Part shown: positions 35,801 to 43,431 of the stretch, in pieces
Position numbering within the stretch: position 1 is the stretch's first letter
Layout: each line of letters opens with the position of its first letter
NCBI RefSeq assembly: GCF_016862935.1
Contig: NZ_BONX01000032.1
Location: forward strand, 1-64,000
Source of the DNA: Plantactinospora mayteni
Lineage (GTDB): Bacteria > Actinomycetota > Actinomycetes > Mycobacteriales > Micromonosporaceae
Length of the DNA stretch: 64,000 bases
Reading direction: 5' to 3'
Notes under the pieces: generated by a model
What the model was told of the DNA's origin: nothing
Databases searched by the model: none
The model's input: only the letters and a program-made list of their open reading frames with translations
Translations under genes and position numbers: made by a program

Positions 35801-36556
35801 ATGACGACGGAATCTGACGCCCCGCTCGCGGTCGCGGTCGGCGGGGACGACCCGGAGTTGTCCAAGCGGCTCAACGCGGAGCTGAGTGCGTTCAACAACC
35901 GGGCGACCGGCGCCGCCGACGAGGCCGACCTCTCGGTCCGGCTGACCGACGGGGCGGGTGAGCTGGTCGGCGGCCTGACCGGCTGGACCTGGGGCGGCTG
36001 CGGCGGGATCAGCATGCTCTGGGTCCGCGAGGAGCACCGGCGGCACGGCTGGGGCGGCCGGCTGCTGCGGGCCGCCGAGGACGCGGCGCGGCGGCGCGGC
36101 TGTGACCGAATGATCGTCTCGTCCTTCGAGTTCCAGGCACCGCCGTTCTACCGCCGGCACGGCTACGTCCAGGTCGGCCGCAGCGAGGGCTTTCCCGGCG
36201 GGTACGCCGACCTGCACTTCATCAAGCGGTTGGACGGCTCGGAACCCCGGTCGCGGGTACGGGTGGTCGTGCTGCTCGACGTCCCCGAGGAGCACCTGAC
36301 CGCCTTCGGCCGCTACGAGGACCGGGTACTGCCGCTGCTGGCCGAGCACGGCGGCCGGCTGGAGCAGCGGCTGCGTACCGGGGACGGCCGGACCGAGGTG
36401 CACCTGCTGTCGTTCACCGGGCGGGACGGGTACCAGTCCTATCTGGACGATCCGCGCCGGGCGGCGTACCGGGACGAGGAGCTGCCGGGCGTCGCGCTCG
36501 CCGGCCGGGTCCTGGAGGTCTCCGAGGTCGACCCGGCGGCCCGTCCGACGCACTAG
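35801..36556 (+). CDS. GNAT acetyltransferase fused to a C-terminal DUF1330-like domain
   Basis: 251 residues. The GNAT part (about 1-150) has WVREEHRRHGWGGRLLRAAE, the acetyl-CoA loop, and PPFYRRHGYVQVGRSEGFPGG near its end. From about 155 a second domain begins (RVRVVVLLDVPEEHLTAFGRYEDR...) with the ferredoxin-like pattern of DUF1330/YciI-type proteins, ending YLDDPRRAAYRDEELPG. Such a fusion is uncommon in my experience. The acceptor substrate is unknown. The ATG at 35801 was chosen over a GTG nine codons upstream. Confidence 0.8.
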   Translation: MTTESDAPLAVAVGGDDPELSKRLNAELSAFNNRATGAADEADLSVRLTDGAGELVGGLTGWTWGGCGGISMLWVREEHRRHGWGGRLLRAAEDAARRRGCDRMIVSSFEFQAPPFYRRHGYVQVGRSEGFPGGYADLHFIKRLDGSEPRSRVRVVVLLDVPEEHLTAFGRYEDRVLPLLAEHGGRLEQRLRTGDGRTEVHLLSFTGRDGYQSYLDDPRRAAYRDEELPGVALAGRVLEVSEVDPAARPTH

Positions 36557-36567
36557 CCGGACCCCGG

Positions 36568-36627
36568 GTCAGCGGCCGTTCTGTCAGCGGCCGTCCCGTC
36601 AGCGGCCGTCCCGTCAGCGGCCGTCCC
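36568..36627. repeat. Four 15-bp tandem repeats spanning the D,D-carboxypeptidase stop
   Basis: Units of GTCAGCGGCCGTCCC begin at 36568, 36583, 36598 and 36613; the last contains the stop (TCA on the plus strand at 36614). Each unit adds one in-frame stop on the minus strand. Confidence 0.95.
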
Positions 36628-37855
36628 GGCGGCGGGCGGCCCGGCGCCGCTGGAGGAGCAGGAGCACGAGAAGGGTACCGACCAGGATCACCGGGGCGAC
36701 CGTGCCGAGCAGCCAGTCGGTGCGGAAGCCCCGCTCCGGACGTACCCGGGTGGCGCCGCCCGCCGCCGACGAGACCTGGTTCCGGGAGTCGGCCTGAGCC
36801 GGCGGGACGAGCTGGCCGACGGTCGCGTCGGCGGGCAGCCCGAATCCCCAGTCGAGCAGCGCCGCGCCCTGCTGCCAGCCGGGTGCCGGCTGCGACTCCG
36901 CGCCGAGCAGGGTGACCAGCAGGGTACGCCCGTTCCGCTCGGCCGCCCCGACGAAGCTGTGCCGGGCCAGGTCGGTGTAGCCGGTCTTGCCGCCCAGCGC
37001 ACCCGGATAGCGGTGCAGGAGCTGGTTGTCGTTCCAGATCGGGTAACCCTTGGTGTTGTTCGCCGCCTGCGCCGGCACCTCCGCCATCTTCGCGCCGGCG
37101 TACCGCCGGAAGTCGGCGTGCGCGAAGCAGGCGCGGGCGATCAGCGCCAGGTCGTACGCGCTGGTGTACTGCCCAGGTCCGTCCAGTCCGGACGGTGTGG
37201 CAGCGTGCGTCTGGTACGCGCCGAGCCGGGCCGCCTCGGCGTTCATCGCCGCGACCCCGCCGGCCTGGCCACCGATCCCCCCGCCGAGCCGGGCCAGCAC
37301 GTTCGCCGCGTCGTTGCCGGAGTTGAGCATCAGGCCGAGCCAGAGCGTCTCGACCGAGTACCGGCCGCCGCGTACCAGCCCCACCGCCGAGCTGCCCGGC
37401 TCGAAGTCGAGATCCGACTCGGTCACCTCGATGATCTGGTGCGGGTCGAGGTGTGGCAGCACCGCCGCCGCCAGCAGCAGCTTCTGCACACTCGCCGGTA
37501 CGCCGTACTCGTGCGGGCCGCAGCCGCCGAGTACCGCGCCGCTGGTCAGATCGGCGACCAGCCACGAGGTGGCGGTGACCTCGGGAGGCTCGGCGACGCC
37601 GGACGTGGTGACCAGACCGGCGGTGGCCAGCGCCGGACCGCCGACCGCTGCCCTTGCCGGGTCGAGTGGTGGCGGGGCGGGGTGGGTCGGCCGGGCCACC
37701 GGCGGGTTCGGCGCCGGACAGGGCCGGGACGGCGTACCCGCTCGGGCCTGGGCCGGAGTTCTCGCCATCGCGGCTCCGGGTGCGCCGGCCATTGTCACCG
37801 ACGGCAGCACCAGGACGGCGCTGGCTACTCTGAGTATGAGCAAACCTCGCGTCAT
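36614..37855 (-). CDS. D-alanyl-D-alanine carboxypeptidase (S11 penicillin-binding protein)
   Basis: 413 residues. A signal sequence precedes a Pro-rich spacer (about 35-70). The S11 motifs are S122-V-Q-K125 (ASVQKLLL), S179-G-N181 (LNSGNDAANV) and K290-T-G (GGKTGYTD). A C-terminal membrane helix (VAPVILVGTLLVLLLLQ) ends in an Arg-rich tail, so the enzyme is anchored on the outer face and trims the terminal D-Ala of peptidoglycan stem peptides. The start at 37855 lacks a strong ribosome site. Diverges from the toxin-antitoxin pair. Confidence 0.92.
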   Translation of the reverse strand: MTRGLLILRVASAVLVLPSVTMAGAPGAAMARTPAQARAGTPSRPCPAPNPPVARPTHPAPPPLDPARAAVGGPALATAGLVTTSGVAEPPEVTATSWLVADLTSGAVLGGCGPHEYGVPASVQKLLLAAAVLPHLDPHQIIEVTESDLDFEPGSSAVGLVRGGRYSVETLWLGLMLNSGNDAANVLARLGGGIGGQAGGVAAMNAEAARLGAYQTHAATPSGLDGPGQYTSAYDLALIARACFAHADFRRYAGAKMAEVPAQAANNTKGYPIWNDNQLLHRYPGALGGKTGYTDLARHSFVGAAERNGRTLLVTLLGAESQPAPGWQQGAALLDWGFGLPADATVGQLVPPAQADSRNQVSSAAGGATRVRPERGFRTDWLLGTVAPVILVGTLLVLLLLQRRRAARRRDGR

Positions 37856-37940
37856 ACTCCGGAGAGTAACTTCCGTCATCCGTACGGGTGGCAGATTCGG
37901 ATATCGGGCCGCCACGCCCGGCGAGGTACCTCGGGCGCTG

Positions 37941-37958
37941 GTATACCGTCGGTATACT
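37941..37958. promoter_or_regulatory. Operator and -10 of the toxin-antitoxin pair
   Basis: Two palindromic GTATAC boxes (37941-37946 and 37952-37957) are 11 bp apart, one helical turn. The second overlaps TATACT (37953-37958), which sits six bases before the GTG start. This is the layout expected for antitoxin autorepression of a leaderless promoter. Confidence 0.65.
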
Positions 37959-37964
37959 TCCGCC

Positions 37965-38258
37965 GTGGACACGACGATCAAGGTGGACGCGGTGGTCCGG
38001 GACCGGCTCGCCACGATCGCACGGGAGCGGGGCATGACCGTGCGGGATCTGGTCGCCGAGCTGTCCAACGGCACACCGACCGCCGCCGAGCTGCGGGAAC
38101 GCGCGGCCAGCGCGGCCCGATACCTGCGCTCACGGATCGGTGTCGACCTCGACGGTGACGACGTCTCCGCCGGTGAAGACTTCTGGCGGGACGTCGAGTC
38201 GGGAGCCGTACCGTCCACTCTCGACCGCGCCGCCTCGTCCGACGATCCGCGAGCGTGA
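37965..38258 (+). CDS. Antitoxin of a type II toxin-antitoxin pair
   Basis: 97 residues. The N terminus VDTTIKVDAVVRDRLATIARERG followed by MTVRDLVAEL (written in parts) has the ribbon-helix-helix pattern of VapB/MazE-like antitoxins; the acidic tail would wrap the toxin. It overlaps the following PIN-like gene by four bases (GTGA). The promoter carries a double GTATAC operator. The family assignment of the N terminus is inferred from pattern only. Confidence 0.78.
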   Translation: MDTTIKVDAVVRDRLATIARERGMTVRDLVAELSNGTPTAAELRERAASAARYLRSRIGVDLDGDDVSAGEDFWRDVESGAVPSTLDRAASSDDPRA

Positions 38259-38659
38259 CCGCTCCGCTCGCGGCGGCGGTCGTCTTCGACCACACCGCCC
38301 TGCTCGCGCTCGGCGCCGGCCACCGGCTGCTCTCCGGCCTGGTCGCGGCGGCGCACCAGGAGGCGGGGCGGCACATCTACGTCCCCGCACTCTGCCTGGC
38401 GGCGGCCTCGGCCGACCGTCCGGCGCTCGGTGAGCACGTCGGGGCGCTACCGGCGATGGAGGTCGTCGAACTCGGCTATTCGGCGGCGACCATGGTCGGA
38501 CGGCTCGTCGCCGGTGCGGTGGACTGGCGGACCGCACACGCGGTCGTCGTCGCGTGGCCGGATGCCGAGTGGCCGACCGGCCGCTCCGTGCTCACCGGAC
38601 ATCCCGACGTCTACCGGCGACGCGGCCTGACCGCGATCGAGCTACCCCCACCCCGCTGA
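38255..38659 (+). CDS. PIN-domain-like toxin
   Basis: 134 residues. The start VVFDHTALLALGAGHRLL fits the first PIN strand with its Asp, IYVPALCLAAASADRP the second helix, and DWRTAHAVVVAWPDAEWP the later acidic cluster. The gene is coupled to a VapB-like antitoxin. PIN toxins are RNases that cut tRNA or rRNA with acidic residues and Mg2+. The conserved acids are only partly canonical here, so activity is uncertain. It ends 29 bp before a perfect 22-bp palindrome. Confidence 0.72.
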   Translation: MTAPLAAAVVFDHTALLALGAGHRLLSGLVAAAHQEAGRHIYVPALCLAAASADRPALGEHVGALPAMEVVELGYSAATMVGRLVAGAVDWRTAHAVVVAWPDAEWPTGRSVLTGHPDVYRRRGLTAIELPPPR

Positions 38660-38687
38660 CCAACCGCGAGGTGGCTTGCCCGGCTGC

Positions 38688-38742
38688 CATGATTCTTGGC
38701 GAGTTGTGGCGCGTGGCGAACCACAACTCGCCAAGAATCATG
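38688..38742. repeat. Palindromic hairpin element, perfect copy
   Basis: A 22-bp arm (38688-38709, CATGATTCTTGG...) is perfectly complementary to 38721-38742 around an 11-base loop CGCGTGGCGAA. A diverged relative is at 14471-14523. It lies between convergent genes, and the MFS stop codon (38738-38740) is inside the right arm. It can act as a bidirectional terminator, but perfect conservation suggests an additional reason. Confidence 0.92.
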
Positions 38743-40078
38743 CTGCGTTTTGCTGGTTGGCGCGGGTGAGTAGTAGGGCTAGGCAGGCGATGGTGACGCA
38801 GATGGTCATGCCCAGGAACAGCGCAATGGCGTTGTTCCGTCCGCCGAGGCCCATCAGTGGGGCGGCCACGGCGGCCAGTACGCCCTGAAGGGTGCCGAGC
38901 ACCGCCGACCCGCTGCCGGCCGCCTTCGGTACGCGTTGGATCGCGAGCGCGGTCGCGTTCCCCATGATCATGCCCAGTCCGACGAAGAAGGGCAGCAGTG
39001 CGACCGCCACCGCCCGGTCGAGCTGGCCGGCGAGGGTGGCGGCGAGCAGGCCGCCGGTGGTGGCCAGCATGATGGCCAGGCCGATCCGGAGCAGGATCGC
39101 CGGTGAGGCGCCCCGGCCGACGACCCGGGCGTTGACCGCGCTGCTCAGGGTGGCGAGCAACGCGCCGGCGGCGAAGGCGACGGCGGCCTGCCGGACGGAG
39201 AGGCCCAGGACGTACTGGAGGAAGAAGGGCGAGGCGGCGATGTAGCAGAACAGCGCCGCGAACCCGAAGCCGAACGCGAAGGTGTAGCCGAGATAGACCC
39301 GGTCGGTCAGCAACGACCGCGCGGTGGCCAGGGTGGCGCGCAACCCGCCGGCATGCCGGCGCTCCGGCGGCAGACTTTCGGGTACGCCGACCAGCGCGAC
39401 CAGCAGCGTGAGCAGCAGTCCGACCGCGAGGGTGTACCACACCGCGCGCCAGCCGGCGGCACTGGTCACCACGCCGCCGATCAGCGGTGCGGTGATCGGG
39501 GCGATGCCGCTGAGCGCCATCAGGATGCCGAACATCCGGGCGGCGGCCGGCCCCTGGGCGGTGTCGGAGATGACGGCCCGACCGACCACCACTCCGGCTG
39601 CCGCACTGAATCCCATCACGAACCGGAGTGCGGTGAGGGTCTCCAGGGTCGGGGCAAAGGCGCAGGCTGCGGCGGAGGCTGCGCAGACCGCCGTACCGGC
39701 GAGGATCAGCAGCCGGCGGCCGTACCGGTCGGAGAGCGGGCCGAGCACGAGTTGACCGAGTGCCAGCCCGATCACGAACGCGGTGAGGGTGAGTTGGACC
39801 CCGGAGGGATCGGTGCGGAACTCGTCGGCGATCCGGGGGAAGGCCGGCAGGTACATGTCGATGCCCATCGGTGGCACGAAGGCCAGCAGCACCAGGGCGG
39901 GAAGCAGCAGCCGGGGCCGCCTGACCGGCGGCTCCTCCGACTCCGACTCCGACTCCGACTCGGGCTGCTCGGCGAGGCCGGAGCGCTCGGCGGGCTCGGG
40001 CGGCTCGGGCGGCTCAGGCTGCTCGGCGGGAGACGGCGGGCTGGACTCTTCGCTTCGCGAGGGGGCGGAAGTCACCAC
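38738..40078 (-). CDS. Bcr/CflA-type multidrug efflux MFS transporter
   Basis: 446 residues. After a 50-residue acidic Pro/Glu/Ser N terminus with an SESESE run comes a 12-helix DHA1 transporter: FVPPMGIDMYLPAFPRIADEF is the Bcr/CflA signature, GPLSDRYGRRLLIL the loop 2-3 motif, and PITAPLIGGVV helix 5. It exports drugs by proton antiport. Divergent from a MarR gene with a short shared promoter, so repression by that MarR is likely. GTG start, with TATAGT eight bases upstream. Confidence 0.9.
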   Translation of the reverse strand: MVTSAPSRSEESSPPSPAEQPEPPEPPEPAERSGLAEQPESESESESEEPPVRRPRLLLPALVLLAFVPPMGIDMYLPAFPRIADEFRTDPSGVQLTLTAFVIGLALGQLVLGPLSDRYGRRLLILAGTAVCAASAAACAFAPTLETLTALRFVMGFSAAAGVVVGRAVISDTAQGPAAARMFGILMALSGIAPITAPLIGGVVTSAAGWRAVWYTLAVGLLLTLLVALVGVPESLPPERRHAGGLRATLATARSLLTDRVYLGYTFAFGFGFAALFCYIAASPFFLQYVLGLSVRQAAVAFAAGALLATLSSAVNARVVGRGASPAILLRIGLAIMLATTGGLLAATLAGQLDRAVAVALLPFFVGLGMIMGNATALAIQRVPKAAGSGSAVLGTLQGVLAAVAAPLMGLGGRNNAIALFLGMTICVTIACLALLLTRANQQNAA

Positions 40079-40126
40079 GGCAAATTACTATACCTATATA
40101 ACTATGTCTAGCGTTATCCTCGTGAA
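40079..40126. promoter_or_regulatory. Shared AT-rich promoter/operator of the MFS and MarR genes
   Basis: The segment ACTATACCTATATAACTAT is strikingly AT-rich. TATAGT (minus strand, 40087-40092) serves the exporter and TATCCT (40115-40120), six bases before the MarR GTG, serves the regulator. A MarR site in between would repress both genes. Confidence 0.6.
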
Positions 40127-40612
40127 GTGAAACGAGTGATCGTGGCGGACGAGACGGTCCTCCGGCAGGCGAGGACACTCGTACCGGTTCTGTACCAACT
40201 GAGCCGGGTGATGCGGATGCAAGGCGTCGACGAGGCCGGGCTGGGCCAGTTGCCGCCCTCCGAGCTGGAGGTGCTCCGGTACGTCGCCGACGCCCCCGGC
40301 GTCTCGGTGAGCACCCTCGCCCGTGACCTCGGCCTGCACGCCAGCAACGTCAGCGCGACCGTCCGCGCCCTGGTGGCCCGCAACCTGGTACGCCGCGAGC
40401 CCGACCCGAACGACCGGCGGGCCGTACGACTGCACGCGACGCTCGACGCGGCGCACGGCTCGGCCCGGATCGAGGACGCCTGGGCCCGGATCTTCGCCGA
40501 CGCGATGGCCGACATCAGCGACGAGCAGCGGGCCGAGCTGGCCGACGCCGCTCCAGCACTCGGCGCCCTCGCCGAACGCCTCCGCGCCCGCCGTGCCTCC
40601 GAACGAGGCTGA
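40127..40612 (+). CDS. MarR-family regulator divergent from the Bcr/CflA exporter
   Basis: 161 residues. Winged HTH about residues 45-110: LPPSELEVLRYVADAPGVSVSTLARDL (in part), LHASNVSATVRALVARNLVRR, then the wing EPDPNDRRAVRL. Dimerisation helices flank it. It likely senses the drug exported by the neighbouring MFS. The start has no ribosome site and fits a leaderless transcript. Its 3' end is the first of five 31-bp tandem repeats. Confidence 0.88.
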   Translation: MKRVIVADETVLRQARTLVPVLYQLSRVMRMQGVDEAGLGQLPPSELEVLRYVADAPGVSVSTLARDLGLHASNVSATVRALVARNLVRREPDPNDRRAVRLHATLDAAHGSARIEDAWARIFADAMADISDEQRAELADAAPALGALAERLRARRASERG

Positions 40613-40737
40613 CCGCGCCCGCCGCGCCTCCGAACGAGGCTGACCGCGCCCGCCGCGGCACAGAACGCGGCTGACCAGGCCGGCTGCGCCATCGAACGCG
40701 GCTGACCGGTCCGGTCGTGCCACCGAGCGCGGCTGGC
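40583..40737. repeat. Five 31-bp tandem repeats starting at the MarR 3' end
   Basis: Copies begin at 40583, 40614, 40645, 40676 and 40707. Each has the form CGCGCCC...GAACG(A/C)GGCTGAC; the first four contain TGA and the first provides the MarR stop. Divergence grows with distance from the gene. Confidence 0.95.
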
Positions 40738-40885
40738 CGCTCCCCGCGAGTGGGACCCGTCCCGACCGGACCCGACACACCGGACAGTCAGTTCTGACCG
40801 GATAGCGGCTGACGGTTGACTGCTCAGGGTGTTTGCATGTGCGCCGAGGGCGACGAGCAGGCGTCGCGCCGGGGAGGTTCGGGGC

Positions 40886-43240
40886 ATGTTCGCTGCGTTC
40901 GGGCGGTCGCTGTGGCGATGGCGCTGGCCGGTACTGGTCGGCTGGCTGGGACTCGTGCTGGCCGGAGCCACCCTCGGCGGGCAGGTCTTCGACCGGCTGG
41001 TCGACACCGACAACCTCCGCCCGGACGCCGAGTCGCAGCGGGCCGACCGCCGGGTCGCCGAACTCCTCCCCGAGGGCCCGACCGTGGTCGCGATCGTCCG
41101 GGACCGGGACCCGTACGACCCGGCGCTGGTGGCCAGCGTCAACCGGGTACGCACCGACGTGCGGGCCGTACCGGGGGTGAAGGAGGTCGAGGACCTCTAC
41201 AACGCGGCGGGTGGCCGGATCGGCGCCGACAACCGCAGCACGCTGGTCCGGGTCGAGTTGGCCGACGGGCTGCCGACGGCCGAGCGGGAGGCCGCCGAGG
41301 ACCGGGTCGCCGCCCTGCTGCGCGGCATCGACGCCCCGCAGGTACTGGTCGGCGGCGAGGAGTTGGCCGAGCGGGCCTTCGCCGAACAGGCGATCGACGA
41401 CGCGGCCGTCGGAGAGTCGATCGCGCTCGGAGTACTCCTGGTGGCGCTGGTGGTGATCCTCGGCGGCCTGCTGGTCGGGGTGCTTCCGCTGCTCGCCGCG
41501 CTCGCCGCCGTCGCGGTGACCCTGCTCGGCCTCTACGGCCTGACCGCCGTCACCGGAGTCGGCGAGTTCACCGTCAACGTGGTCACGCTGCTCGGCATCG
41601 GCCTGACCGTGGACTACGCGCTGCTGCTGATCGCCCGGTTCCGCGAGGAACGCGGCGACGGATCGGAGCCCGCCGATCCCAGCGATACCGGCGATCCCAG
41701 CCATCCCGTCGAGGCGCTGGCTCGGACGATGGCGACCGCCGGTCGTACCGTGTTGATCTCCGGTCTGGCGGTCGCGGCGGCGATGGTCGGCCTCTACGCG
41801 TTCGCCGAGCCGCTGCTCGCCGCGATGGCCCTGGGCGGCGCGCTCGCGGTGGCGCTGGCCACCCTCGCCGGGCTGACCCTGCTGCCGGCGCTGATCGCCG
41901 TCGCGCACCGGCACGTCCCGGCACCCGGTGCCCGGACCTGGGTGCGCCGGGCCCTGGCCACCGCCACCCGCCCGCTCCCCCGGATCGTCCCGACCCGCCC
42001 GGGATCAACGACCCGATCGGGTACGCCGGCCGCCGACCCCGGCCCGCTCGGCCGGCTCGCCGGGTACGCACAGCGCAAGCCCGGCCCGGTGGCGTTCGGC
42101 GTCTCCGCCGCTCTGCTGTTGCTCGCCCTGCCGTTCCTGGCCGGCGCCAATCTGGCCAACTCCGATGCCCGGGCGCTGCCCCGGTCGATGGAGGCCCGGC
42201 AGGTGCACGACGTACTGCTGCGCGACTTCGAGGCGGGCCGGGCCACCCCGGTCACCGTCGTCGTGGAGGCGGACCCGGCCAGTGCCGAGGTGCGGGACCT
42301 GATGAACCAGCTCAACACCCTGCCCCAGGTGATCCGGATGCAGCCCCGCCCCGACGTGCCGGGTCCGGCGGTGGTGATCGACCTGACCCCGCGTGGCGCG
42401 ACCGGCGGCCCCGAGTCCCGTGACCTGGTACGCGCGGTCCGCGCCCTCGACCAGCCACTGCCACTGCTGGTCGGCGGGCCCGCCGCCGAGGTGGTCGACT
42501 ACCGGTCCTCGCTCGCCGACCGGCTCCCGTACGCCGCACTCGTGTTGCTGCTGGTCACCACCGGGCTGCTCTTCGTACTCACCGGTTCGCTGGTCATCCC
42601 GGTCAAGGCGCTGGTGATGAACGTGCTGACCCTGCTCGCCACGCTCGGCGTACTGGTGGTGGTCTTCCAGTGGGGTGTGGGGGCTGCCCTGCTCGGAGTG
42701 GAGTCCTGGGGGGCGATCGACCTCACCACCCCGGTACTGCTCTTCGTCTTCGTCTTCGGACTGTCGATGGACTACGAGGTGTTCCTGTTGGCCCGGATCC
42801 GCGAGGAGTGGCGCCGCCGGTCGGGTCTGCGTACCCCGGCGGCCCGTACCCGGGCCGGGCAGCGGGCGGTGTTGGCCGGGATCACCCGTACCGGCCCGGT
42901 GGTGACCTCGGCGGCGGTCTGCATCACCATCGTCTTCCTGGGTTTCCTGCTCGGCGACCTGACCGCCGTCAAGGAGATCGGCTTCGGCATGGCAGTGGCC
43001 GTACTGCTCGACGTCACGGTGGTCCGTGGATTGCTGATGCCGGCGGTGATGAGTCTGCTCGGCGAGTGGAACTGGTGGGCGCCGGCCCCGCTGCGCCGGC
43101 TGCACCAGCGGTTCTCCGGCGACTCGGAGCGGCCGGCCGGCGCACCGGTTCCGCCCGCTCCGGTACCCGCTTCGGCGACCTGGGCCGGGGTGGCGCCGAC
43201 GGCACCACGCCCTGAAAGACCGACTTCCACCGCGCCCTGA
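40886..43240 (+). CDS. MMPL-family RND-type membrane transporter
   Basis: 784 residues. Two halves each have an N-terminal helix, an extracytoplasmic domain and five to six helices. Signature pieces: GIGLTVDYALLLIARFREE in half one and FVFGLSMDYEVFLLARIREEW in half two, carrying the Asp-Tyr pairs of the proton relay. Mycobacterial relatives export lipids; others export small molecules. The substrate is unknown. A low-complexity linker (about 265-285) rich in Asp/Pro/Ser repeats interrupts the first helical block. The ATG follows GGGGAGGTTCGGGGC. Confidence 0.92.
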   Translation: MFAAFGRSLWRWRWPVLVGWLGLVLAGATLGGQVFDRLVDTDNLRPDAESQRADRRVAELLPEGPTVVAIVRDRDPYDPALVASVNRVRTDVRAVPGVKEVEDLYNAAGGRIGADNRSTLVRVELADGLPTAEREAAEDRVAALLRGIDAPQVLVGGEELAERAFAEQAIDDAAVGESIALGVLLVALVVILGGLLVGVLPLLAALAAVAVTLLGLYGLTAVTGVGEFTVNVVTLLGIGLTVDYALLLIARFREERGDGSEPADPSDTGDPSHPVEALARTMATAGRTVLISGLAVAAAMVGLYAFAEPLLAAMALGGALAVALATLAGLTLLPALIAVAHRHVPAPGARTWVRRALATATRPLPRIVPTRPGSTTRSGTPAADPGPLGRLAGYAQRKPGPVAFGVSAALLLLALPFLAGANLANSDARALPRSMEARQVHDVLLRDFEAGRATPVTVVVEADPASAEVRDLMNQLNTLPQVIRMQPRPDVPGPAVVIDLTPRGATGGPESRDLVRAVRALDQPLPLLVGGPAAEVVDYRSSLADRLPYAALVLLLVTTGLLFVLTGSLVIPVKALVMNVLTLLATLGVLVVVFQWGVGAALLGVESWGAIDLTTPVLLFVFVFGLSMDYEVFLLARIREEWRRRSGLRTPAARTRAGQRAVLAGITRTGPVVTSAAVCITIVFLGFLLGDLTAVKEIGFGMAVAVLLDVTVVRGLLMPAVMSLLGEWNWWAPAPLRRLHQRFSGDSERPAGAPVPPAPVPASATWAGVAPTAPRPERPTSTAP

Positions 43241-43305
43241 AGGACCGGTTTCCCGCACGCCTGAAGGCTGGCCTCCGTCACGTCTGAAGGGCTGGTTTGT
43301 GGCGA
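43208..43305. repeat. ~24-bp imperfect tandem repeats spanning the MMPL stop
   Basis: Four units with CCTGAA(A/G)G-(A/C)-type cores place TGA at 43213, 43238 (the gene stop), 43262 and 43284, at spacings of 25, 24 and 22 bp. The first TGA is out of frame with the gene. Confidence 0.8.
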
Positions 43306-43431
43306 ACCGTGAGGGTTCGGTTACGGGCCGGATCGCCCCATCAGTGATCTGTCGGATATCTATGTCCTCTTCCGTCGGTAGCGCGACGTATCTATGCCCG
43401 GGCCGTACCCGGCTGCGTAGTCTTCCTGCCC

